64,000 nt of DNA. It comes from Bacillota bacterium (GTDB lineage Bacteria > Bacillota > Sulfobacillia > Symbiobacteriales > ZC4RG38). Position 1 is the first letter of the stretch; every line of letters starts with the position of its first letter. The translations under genes were made by a program, and so were the position numbers. Where the stretch lies: the NCBI GenBank assembly GCA_021890795.1, contig JAKKUO010000001.1, positions 62,001-126,000 of the forward strand, read 5' to 3'. Under the pieces are notes generated by a model. The model saw only the letters and a program-made list of their open reading frames with translations. It was not told where the DNA came from and did no database searches. Positions 57,354 to 64,000 of this stretch are shown piece by piece.

Positions 57354-58391
57354 ATGGCCCTGGACCGGCAAAAGGCTCTCGAGATGGCGATCGCCCAGAT
57401 CGAGAAGCAATTCGGCAAGGGGAGCATCATGCGGCTGGGCCAGTCCCAGGCGGTCAACCTGGAGGTGATCCCCACCGGGGCGCTGGCCCTGGACCTCGCC
57501 CTGGGGGTGGGCGGCTTCCCTCGGGGCCGGGTGGTGGAGATCTACGGGCCGGAGTCCTCGGGTAAGACCACCGTGGCCCTCCACGCGATCGCCGAGGCCC
57601 AGAAGATGGGCGGGGTGGCGGCCTTTATCGACGCCGAGCACGCCCTCGACCCGGTCTACGCCCGGAACCTCGGGGTCGACATCGACAACCTGCTGGTCTC
57701 CCAGCCGGACACCGGCGAGCAGGCGCTGGAGATCTGTGAGACCCTGGTCCGGTCCGGCGCGGTGGACATCGTGGTGGTGGACTCGGTGGCGGCCCTGGTG
57801 CCCCGGGCGGAGATCGAGGGGGAGATGGGGGAGGCCCAGGTCGGCCTGCAGGCCCGGCTGATGTCCCAGGCCCTCCGGAAGCTGACCGGCGCCATCTCCA
57901 AGTCCCGGGCCGTGGTCATCTTCATCAACCAGCTCCGGGAGAAGGTCGGGGTGATGTTCGGCAACCCCGAGACCACCCCCGGCGGCCGGGCGCTGAAGTT
58001 CTACGCCTCCATCCGGCTCGACGTCCGGAAGATCGAGACCATCAAGTCCGGCCAGGAGGTCATCGGCTCCCGGGTCCGGGTGAAGGTGGTCAAGAACAAG
58101 GTGGCGCCGCCCTTCCGGCAGGCCGACTTCGACATCATCTACGGCGAAGGCATCTCCCGGGAGGGGTGCCTCCTGGACATCGCCACCGAACTGCAGCCGC
58201 CGGTGGTCGTCAAGAGCGGCGCCTGGTACTCCTACGGGGACCTCCGCATCGGCCAGGGCAAGGAAGCGGCCCGGCTCTACCTCAAGGAGCACCCGGAGCT
58301 GTACGCCGAGATCGAGAAGAAGGTCCGGGAGCGGCTCCTGGGCGCGCCGCTGAAGAGCCTGGCCAGCGGAGACGACACCGTTGCGGAGTAG
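57354..58391 (+). CDS. recA: recombinase RecA
   Basis: RecA forms the filament for strand exchange and LexA cleavage. The 345-residue product has the Walker [10 protein letters not shown] at 65-73, VDSVAALVP near 143-151, the DNA loop-2 region with [22 protein letters not shown] near 193-214 (signature [11 protein letters not shown]), and an acidic-free short C-terminus. ATG 57354 is preferred because AGGAGG lies six bases upstream; the ATG at 57348 abuts that site. recX overlaps the 3' end. In Bacillus recA is next to rny; here rny lies 53 kb upstream in the same orientation. Confidence 0.98.
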   Translation: MALDRQKALEMAIAQIEKQFGKGSIMRLGQSQAVNLEVIPTGALALDLALGVGGFPRGRVVEIYGPESSGKTTVALHAIAEAQKMGGVAAFIDAEHALDPVYARNLGVDIDNLLVSQPDTGEQALEICETLVRSGAVDIVVVDSVAALVPRAEIEGEMGEAQVGLQARLMSQALRKLTGAISKSRAVVIFINQLREKVGVMFGNPETTPGGRALKFYASIRLDVRKIETIKSGQEVIGSRVRVKVVKNKVAPPFRQADFDIIYGEGISREGCLLDIATELQPPVVVKSGAWYSYGDLRIGQGKEAARLYLKEHPELYAEIEKKVRERLLGAPLKSLASGDDTVAE

Positions 58392-59076
58392 CCGGCAGAG
58401 ACCCCCTGCGGCGGCTGCAGAGGCTCTTCCCGACCGGGGCCGGGTCACCGCCCTCACCCCCCAGCGGGACCCGGGGCGTGTGAACCTGTTCGTGGACGAC
58501 ACCTTCCTCTTCGGCCTGGACGCCGAGGTGGCTGCCGAACTTGGCCTCACCGTGGGCGCCGAGGTGGACCGGGCGCTTCTCGAGCGGGCCCGGGCCCTGG
58601 ACGTGGAGAAGCAGGTCCGGGACCGGGCTCTCCGGTACTTGGCCGCCCGGCCCCACGCCCGGGCGGAACTCCGGCGAAAACTGGCCCGGGGCAACTTCCC
58701 CCCGGAAGCCATCGAGCGGGCCCTGGCCTGGCTGGAGGAGCGGGGCTGGGTCGACGACGCCGCCTTTGCCCGGCAGTACATCCAGGCCCACCGGACCGGC
58801 CGGGGGGCCCGGGGCCAGCGGCGCCTCGCCCGGGAGCTGCGGCAGAAAGGGGTGGACCCGGCGGTGGTGGCGGCGGCCCTGGCCGAGGCCTTCGCCGGGG
58901 ACGACGGGTTTGAGGAGGCCCTGGCCCTTGCCCGCTCCCGGCTGCAGCGCCTCGCCGGCGTCGATCGCCGGACGGCCTGGCGCCGGCTGGCGGGGTTCCT
59001 CGGCCGCCGGGGCTTCGAACCGGAGGTGATTGCGGCGGCCCTCCGGCAGCTCCTCGGAGACTGGGATGCGGAGTGA
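58381..59076 (+). CDS. recX: regulatory protein RecX
   Basis: RecX modulates RecA filament assembly. The 231-residue product contains three to four RecX tandem helical repeats ([20 protein letters not shown] at 66-85, [17 protein letters not shown] near 110-126, RRLAREL near 138-144, and a C-terminal repeat with [12 protein letters not shown]). TTG 58381 overlaps the recA stop by 11 bases, so translation is coupled. The first 20 residues are an Arg/Pro/Ala-rich extension. Confidence 0.92.
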   Translation: MRSSRQRPPAAAAEALPDRGRVTALTPQRDPGRVNLFVDDTFLFGLDAEVAAELGLTVGAEVDRALLERARALDVEKQVRDRALRYLAARPHARAELRRKLARGNFPPEAIERALAWLEERGWVDDAAFARQYIQAHRTGRGARGQRRLARELRQKGVDPAVVAAALAEAFAGDDGFEEALALARSRLQRLAGVDRRTAWRRLAGFLGRRGFEPEVIAAALRQLLGDWDAE

Positions 59077-59089
59077 GACCCGCCGCCGA

Positions 59090-59119
59090 GACGCCTGCCC
59101 GCGGGCCCGGGCAGGCGTC
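59090..59119 (+). other. 12-bp hairpin between recX and the nuclease genes
   Basis: GACGCCTGCCCG and CGGGCAGGCGTC form a perfect 12-bp stem around 6 bases, extended by CCGCCG/CGGCGG outside. No T-run follows, so read-through into the next gene is likely. Confidence 0.55.
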
Positions 59120-59136
59120 GGCGGTTCGAAGTGGGG

Positions 59137-60288
59137 ATGGGAAAAGTGGTGCGGATCCTGCATCTGGCCGACCTGCACCTGGGCTACGAGCCCCGGTTCC
59201 TGGGCCCCCGGGCCCAGGCTTTTCAGGCGGAGCGGGACCGGGTGCTGGAGCGGGCGGTGGACTTTGCCCTCCAGCCCGAGAGCGGCGTCCAGCTGGTGGT
59301 GATCGCCGGGGACCTCTTTGAGACCCACCGGCCGCCAGCCCGGCTGGTGGAGCACGTCCTGGCCCAGCTCCGGCGGCTGGTCGCCGCGGGGATCCCGGTG
59401 GTGACGGTGCCGGGCAACCACGACGAGATCACCTACCACGACTCGGTCTACCTGGAGCGGCGGCAGGAGTGGCCCGGGGTGCTGGTCACCAACCCCTTGC
59501 CGGAGCACGTCGCCACCCTGGAGGTCGCGGGGGTGCCGGTCCACCTCTACAGCCTCGCTTACCGGGGCGGGGTCACCCCCACCCGTCCGCCCCTGGACCG
59601 GTTCCCCCGGGTGGAGGGGCAAGGGGTGCACCTGGCGGTCTTCCACGGCACCCTGGACAGCCTGGGGCTGCCGCCGGACGAGACCGGCCGGAGCCTCCCC
59701 CTTCGGGCCGACGCCCTGGCCCGGGCGGAGTACGACTACATCGCCCTCGGGCACATCCACGCCCGGCACGAGATCCGGGTCGGCCGGTCCCTGGCGGTCT
59801 ACCCGGGGCCGGTGGAGGGGAAGGGCTTTGACGACCCGGGAGCCGGGGTCTGGCAGCTGGTGGACCTCACCCCCGGGGGGCAGGTCCGGCTCGAGACCGT
59901 GCCCGCGGGGCAGCGGCCCATCGAGACCCTGGCCCTCGATGTGACCGGGCTCGAGGGACCCGAAAACCTGGAAGCGGTGCTCCGGGCCCGGGCCAATCCC
60001 GAGGCGATCCTGCGGGTCCGCCTCACCGGCGCCCTGGGCTTCCCGGTGGACCCGGAGGCGTTGGTCGAGCGGCTCCGGGACCGGTTTTACCACCTGGAGA
60101 TCGTGGACGAGACCATGAGCCTCTCCCCGGCCCTCCTGGCCGCCTGGGCCCAGGAGCCGACGGTGCGGGGGGAGCTGGTCCGCCGGCTCCAGGCCCGGTG
60201 GGAGGCCGCAGATGAGGCGGAACGGCCGGTCATCGCCCTGGCCCTCCGCTACGGGCTGGCGGCCCTGAAGGGAGGGGCGGGCCGGTGA
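59137..60288 (+). CDS. metallophosphoesterase, SbcD/YhaO-type DNA repair exonuclease
   Basis: The Mre11-like nuclease subunit of 383 residues shows the phosphodiesterase ligands in order: HLADLHLG near residue 9, VIAGDLFE near 54, PGNHDEI near 94, FHGTLD near 170 and GHIHARHE near 205. Together with a Rad50-like ATPase it processes double-strand ends or hairpins. Start is uncertain: ATG 59137 is used, but GTGs at 59146/59149 are possible. Its stop overlaps the next gene (GTGA). The pair resembles Bacillus YhaO-YhaN rather than SbcD-SbcC. Confidence 0.88.
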   Translation: MGKVVRILHLADLHLGYEPRFLGPRAQAFQAERDRVLERAVDFALQPESGVQLVVIAGDLFETHRPPARLVEHVLAQLRRLVAAGIPVVTVPGNHDEITYHDSVYLERRQEWPGVLVTNPLPEHVATLEVAGVPVHLYSLAYRGGVTPTRPPLDRFPRVEGQGVHLAVFHGTLDSLGLPPDETGRSLPLRADALARAEYDYIALGHIHARHEIRVGRSLAVYPGPVEGKGFDDPGAGVWQLVDLTPGGQVRLETVPAGQRPIETLALDVTGLEGPENLEAVLRARANPEAILRVRLTGALGFPVDPEALVERLRDRFYHLEIVDETMSLSPALLAAWAQEPTVRGELVRRLQARWEAADEAERPVIALALRYGLAALKGGAGR

Positions 60289-63200
60289 GGCAGGTCGTCG
60301 TGGAAGAGCTGGCCCTCGCGGGGTTCGGCCGCTTCGCCGGGGAGGTGCGGCTCAGCCTGGGACCGGGGCTCTGGAACCTGGTGGCGGAGAACGAGCAGGG
60401 GAAGTCCACCCTGGTGGCCGGGCTGATGGCGGTGCTCTTCGGCCTCCCCAAGAGCGGCGGCCACTTCTCCCAGGAGCGGCTGCGCAACTGGTCCGGCCCG
60501 CCCCGGTTCTGGGGGGCGGTCACCCTCCGGGTGGACGGGGTCCGGTACCGGGTGGAGCGCAACTTTGACCGGAACGAGGTCGCGGTCCTGGAGGGGGAGC
60601 CCGGCCGGATGCGGCAGCTCTTCCGGACGGTGCACAACCCCGGGGCCCGGCGCTCCGACGAGCGGTACGAGACCTGGCTCCGGGAGCACCTGGGGATTGG
60701 CAGCCGGGACCTCTTCGCCGCGACCTTCTGCCTCACCCAGCCCCTGCCCGAAGCCGACCAGTTGAGCGCCCAGGTTCAGGAGCTCCTGGCCGGCGCCGGG
60801 GCGGGCTCCTTCGACGCTGCCCTCCGGCTCCTGGCGGAGTGGGGCAAGGCAGTGACCCGGTACACCGGTGACCTGGGGCTCACCCCGGGTAACGGCCGGA
60901 AAGACCAGGAGCTGGAGCAGGTGGAGGCGGAGATCGCCCGGCTGGAGGCGGAGATCCAGCGGAGCGCCGCGGCCCTGGACGGCCTGGAGGCCGTAAGCCA
61001 GGAACTGGAGGCAGCCCGCCGGCGGGTCGAGGAGTTGCAGCGGCAGCGGCAGGAACAGGCGGCCCTCCTGGAGGCCTGGCGGGAGTGGCTGGACCTCCAG
61101 GACGACCGGCGGCGGGCTCTGCGCCGGGCTGCCGAACTCCAGGAGGCGCTCCGGGCAGCCGAGCGGCTCCAGGCCCGGCAGGCCGAGGTTCGGGCCGAGA
61201 TGGCCGCCCGTTACCCGGAGTGGCTCCAGGCCGACCCGGCCCTGGCGGATAAGCTGGCGGAGCTCACCCGGCTCCGGGAGGAGGCCGACCGGACCGGCCG
61301 GGAGATGGCCCGGCTGGAGGCCGGGGTGCAGGAGGCGGAGCGGCGGCTCCGGGAACTCCGGCGGCGGCTCCAGGAAGAGTACGGCGATGTGGCCGGCCGG
61401 CCGGACCTGCCGGCCTTGCACCGGGAGCTCCGGCGCCTGCGGGCAGAGCTCACCCGCCTCGACGGAAGGCTCAGGGCCCTTACCCAGGAAGAGGAGGAAC
61501 TCCGGCGGCGCCTGGAGGCCCTTCGCCCCTGGGATCGGCTGGGACAGGCCCCCGCCACGGCCCTCGCCCAGCTCCGGCCCCTGGCCCGGGAGGGCTACCG
61601 GGTCCGGGAGCAGCTGGCGCGGTCCCGGGCCGCGGCCCGGGCGGCCCGGGAGGAACTGGACCGCCACTTTGCGTGGTTTGAGGCCGCCTCCCCGGAGCAG
61701 CGGGAGGTCCTGGCCAACTACCCCGCCCTCCGGGCCCGGCTGGAGGCGGAGGTCCAGGCCCGGGAGGCGGAACTGAAGGCCGCAGAGGAGCGGTACCGGG
61801 CCTGGGAGGCCGAGGCTGCGGCCTTCCGGGCGGCCTACGGGGACCTGGAATGCCTGGACGACCAGGCCCCGGAGGTGGTGAGTCAGAAGATCGCCCTCCT
61901 GGCGGAGGAGCGACGCCTCAAGGAAGAACTGAGCCAGGCCGAGGCCGCGGTCCAGGCGGCCCGGGAGCGGCTGGGGCGCATCCAGTCCCTGGCCGCGGCC
62001 TCCGCAGGGCTGGCCGCGGCCGCCACGGTCACCTGGTTCCTCGCCGACGTGCTGGGCCTGGAGGCGGAGGCCGCCGCGGCCTTCGGCCTCTTCGCCGGGG
62101 GCCTGGCGGGGACCGCAGCCTGGAACCTCAGCGGCCGGTACGGCCGGGATGAGGAGGCCGAGGCCCGGGCGGAAGCCGCCCGCCAGGCCCTGGCCGAATT
62201 GGACGCCCGGATCCGGGACCTGGACCCCCGGCTCGGCCCCTTCGCGGGGGCCGACGCGGTGGCACTGGGGGAACTCCGCCGCCGGCTCCAGGACCGGCAG
62301 CAGGCCCGGGAACGGCTGGCCCGGTTGGAAGCCGAGGTCCCGGCCCCGGCAGCGCTGGCGGACCTCCGGGAGCGGCTCGCCGCGGCCCGGGCGGGGCTGG
62401 CCCACCTGGAGCGGGAGGTGGCGGCCGCCGGCGAGGGCGGCGTCCCCGGCGAGACGGCACCCGCCGGGCCGGCGGAGCGGTACGCCCGGTGGCGGGAGTG
62501 CCGCCGCCGGCTGGAGGAGGCCGAAGCCCGGCTCCGGGAGGTGGCGGCGGCGGAGTTCGGCGTGGGGCCGGAGGAAGTGGCCGGGCTGCCGGTGACCGCC
62601 CTGGAGGGGAAGTGGCGGGCCCTCGCTACCCTGGCGGAGGTGACCGGCACCCCCTGCTCCACCGCGGGGGACCTGCTGAACTGGATCGGCGAACTGGGCC
62701 CCGGCCACTGGCAGGAATGGGAGCAGGAGGCCAGGACCTGGGAGTGGGCAGCCCGGCGGCTGCGGGAGATTGAGGTGGAGCGCCGGCAACTGGAGGCCCC
62801 CGGCCCGGACGGCCGCACACTCCGGGAGCGGCTGGAGGCGGAGAGCGCGGCCCTGGCGGAGGCCGTCCGACCCTTTACCGCCGATACCGACCCCGAGGAA
62901 CTGGCCCGGCGGGTCCAGGCGGCCGGGGCCCTGGAGCAGGCGGCTCAGGAGGCGGCCGCATCCCTGGCCACCCTCCAGCGGGAGCTGGCCACCCTGGCGG
63001 AGCGGCGGGCGGAACTGAACCGGGCCGCCGGCGCGCTGGCGGAGAGTCTGGCGCCGGTCCTGGGCCCGGCAGGGGGCGATGTGGCCGCAGCCCGGGAGCG
63101 GCAGGCAGCCTTCGCGGCCCTGCAGGAGGAGCTGGCCCGGGCGGAACGGGATCTGGCGCTGCTCCTGGAAGCCCGGGGTGTCCGGTCCCCGGCGGAACTG

Positions 63201-64000
63201 GCGGATCGGCTGGAAGAGGCCCGGGCCGACGCCTTCGGCGCCCGGCGCCGGCAGCAGGAGCTTCACCGGCGGTTCCCGGCCCTGCCGGACCCCGATGAGG
63301 AGCACGACCCCGCCGGGCTCCAGGCGGCTTATGCGGAGCTGCAGGCCCAGGCGGAGACGACGGAGCGGGAACTGCGGGCTGCGGAGGCGGCGGAACTCGA
63401 CCTGCGCCGGCGGCAGGCCGAACTCCAGGGCCGGGAGGTGATCAACGTCGCCGCCGCGGAGCTGGAACTCCGGCAGCTCCGGGCCCGGCGGGAGGAGCTG
63501 ATCCGGAAGCGGGACGCCCTGGCCCTGGCCTACCGGGAGCTGAAGGCTGCGGTGGAGTCCTACCAGGCCAGCCACCGGGAGCGGCTCTCCCAGGCGGCCA
63601 CCGCCCACTTCGCCGCGATCACCGGCCGGCCGGGGCGGCAGGTGGTCCTGGACCCCGGCTTCCGGGTGACGGTCTACGAGCCCGACGGCCGGCAGGTCAG
63701 CCCGGATCAGCTCAGCCAGGGGGCCCGGGACCAGCTCTACTTCGCCCTCCGGCTGGCCATCGCCGACCTGCTGGCCGCCGCAGTCCGGCTGCCCCTCATC
63801 CTGGACGACCCCTTCGTCAACTCCGACGGCACGCGCCTTGGCCGGATCCGGGAGGCCCTCCGGCGGATGAGCGGCGACCGGCAGATCCTGCTCCTGGCCC
63901 ACAACCCCGAGTACCGCACCTGGGGACAGCCCGCCGCCCTGGCCCACGGCGATGACCCTGCCCGAGCCCTGGGCGCGGACGGAAACCCGTCCCCTGGTAC
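60285..64000 (+). CDS. Rad50/SbcC-like ATPase, YhaN type (partial, runs off the window)
   Basis: At least 1238 codons are open to the window edge. It starts at GTG overlapping the preceding nuclease gene. The N-terminal ABC half has Walker A AENEQGKST at 34-42. Long coiled-coil arms follow, interrupted near residues 567-612 by a hydrophobic hairpin (AAASAGLAAAATVTW ... AAAFGLFAGGLAGTAAW). No CxxC zinc hook is seen there. The C-terminal ABC half has the signature LSQGARDQLYFALRL (1143-1157) and Walker B LILDDPF (1171-1177). The hydrophobic hinge is characteristic of AAA_27/YhaN proteins, which may be membrane-associated. Function with the Mre11-like partner is inferred. Confidence 0.88.
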   Translation, partial: MRQVVVEELALAGFGRFAGEVRLSLGPGLWNLVAENEQGKSTLVAGLMAVLFGLPKSGGHFSQERLRNWSGPPRFWGAVTLRVDGVRYRVERNFDRNEVAVLEGEPGRMRQLFRTVHNPGARRSDERYETWLREHLGIGSRDLFAATFCLTQPLPEADQLSAQVQELLAGAGAGSFDAALRLLAEWGKAVTRYTGDLGLTPGNGRKDQELEQVEAEIARLEAEIQRSAAALDGLEAVSQELEAARRRVEELQRQRQEQAALLEAWREWLDLQDDRRRALRRAAELQEALRAAERLQARQAEVRAEMAARYPEWLQADPALADKLAELTRLREEADRTGREMARLEAGVQEAERRLRELRRRLQEEYGDVAGRPDLPALHRELRRLRAELTRLDGRLRALTQEEEELRRRLEALRPWDRLGQAPATALAQLRPLAREGYRVREQLARSRAAARAAREELDRHFAWFEAASPEQREVLANYPALRARLEAEVQAREAELKAAEERYRAWEAEAAAFRAAYGDLECLDDQAPEVVSQKIALLAEERRLKEELSQAEAAVQAARERLGRIQSLAAASAGLAAAATVTWFLADVLGLEAEAAAAFGLFAGGLAGTAAWNLSGRYGRDEEAEARAEAARQALAELDARIRDLDPRLGPFAGADAVALGELRRRLQDRQQARERLARLEAEVPAPAALADLRERLAAARAGLAHLEREVAAAGEGGVPGETAPAGPAERYARWRECRRRLEEAEARLREVAAAEFGVGPEEVAGLPVTALEGKWRALATLAEVTGTPCSTAGDLLNWIGELGPGHWQEWEQEARTWEWAARRLREIEVERRQLEAPGPDGRTLRERLEAESAALAEAVRPFTADTDPEELARRVQAAGALEQAAQEAAASLATLQRELATLAERRAELNRAAGALAESLAPVLGPAGGDVAAARERQAAFAALQEELARAERDLALLLEARGVRSPAELADRLEEARADAFGARRRQQELHRRFPALPDPDEEHDPAGLQAAYAELQAQAETTERELRAAEAAELDLRRRQAELQGREVINVAAAELELRQLRARREELIRKRDALALAYRELKAAVESYQASHRERLSQAATAHFAAITGRPGRQVVLDPGFRVTVYEPDGRQVSPDQLSQGARDQLYFALRLAIADLLAAAVRLPLILDDPFVNSDGTRLGRIREALRRMSGDRQILLLAHNPEYRTWGQPAALAHGDDPARALGADGNPSPG

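Noticed and set aside
60249-63947. 1232-codon open frame on the minus strand opposite the Rad50-like gene
   Set aside because: The plus strand has complete ABC ATPase motifs; the minus frame is low-complexity Gly/Pro/Leu/Gln and mirrors the coiled-coil codons.
1-64000. Insertion sequence, prophage, integron or conjugative element
   Set aside because: No transposase, integrase, phage or conjugation gene, no terminal inverted repeats and no composition break was seen; the block is core chromosome.

Overview
The window is a continuous, densely packed chromosomal segment from a high-GC, spore-forming, Gram-positive (Firmicutes-type) bacterium. The sporulation and germination genes spoVS, sleB, ypeB, spoVK and spoVAC-D-E, together with a rny-ymdB-spoVS ... 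miaB-ylbF-(mutY)-mutS-mutL-miaA-hfq ... spoVK-hflX-ynbB-glnA-lexA-yneA backbone, match the gene order known from Bacillus/Clostridia chromosomes. The strong G/C third-position bias (cgg, ctc, gcc, gag codons), frequent GTG/TTG starts and GGAGG-type ribosome sites suggest the Symbiobacterium/Thermaerobacter-like lineages; the sequence alone does not fix the genus. A System II cytochrome c maturation set argues for (micro)aerobic respiration, and an aldehyde:ferredoxin oxidoreductase for a tungsten- or molybdenum-pterin enzyme.

Layout. 1-3.9 kb: tail of ridA, a divergent unknown gene, rluB, a GNAT acetyltransferase and two unknown genes. 3.87-4.40 kb: a strong promoter followed by about 490 nt of structured, terminator-containing leader or ncRNA before rny. 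4.4-11.4 kb: rny, ymdB, spoVS, a membrane-dipeptidase, pepA and a PHP phosphoesterase. 11.5-13.9 kb: a two-helix ferritin-like protein, a coiled-coil protein, a small reverse-strand gene and a LysR regulator. 13.9-17.5 kb (minus): AOR, moaD-like, unknown and diacylglycerol-kinase-like genes. 17.7-20 kb: sleB-ypeB germination pair. 20.1-31.3 kb: miaB, ylbF, mutY-mutS, a histidine phosphatase, a TM/coiled-coil protein, mutL-miaA-hfq-tatA. 31.3-33.6 kb: aldo/keto reductase, a YtkA/FixH-like exported protein and a lipoprotein. 33.7-41.9 kb: spoVK, a degenerate small GTPase, hflX, ynbB, glnA, a coiled-coil protein, then divergent lexA / yneA-like with several LexA boxes. 42-46.6 kb: resA-ccdA-resB-ccsA. 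46.7-50.5 kb: spoVAC-D-E, DUF1657 protein, yitT. 50.6 kb: tRNA-fMet. 50.8-54.2 kb (minus): amidase-domain protein and panB-panC-panD behind a long leader. 54.8-64 kb: DEAD-box helicase, thpR, recA-recX and an SbcD/SbcC-like (YhaO/YhaN-type) pair, the last gene running off the window.

How it fits together. DNA repair and SOS (mutY/S/L, lexA, recA/recX, Mre11-Rad50-like pair), tRNA/rRNA modification (miaA/miaB, rluB), RNA turnover (rny, ylbF, hfq, helicase, PHP nuclease) and spore germination dominate. Most genes run on the plus strand in short, often overlapping operons separated by GC-rich hairpins. Many promoters appear to rely on an extended -10 (TGnTATAAT) set in otherwise GC-rich DNA. The least explained elements are the rny leader/ncRNA, the ~380-nt panB leader with an attenuator-like hairpin, the glnA upstream peptide with three 14-bp repeats, and several unknown genes.
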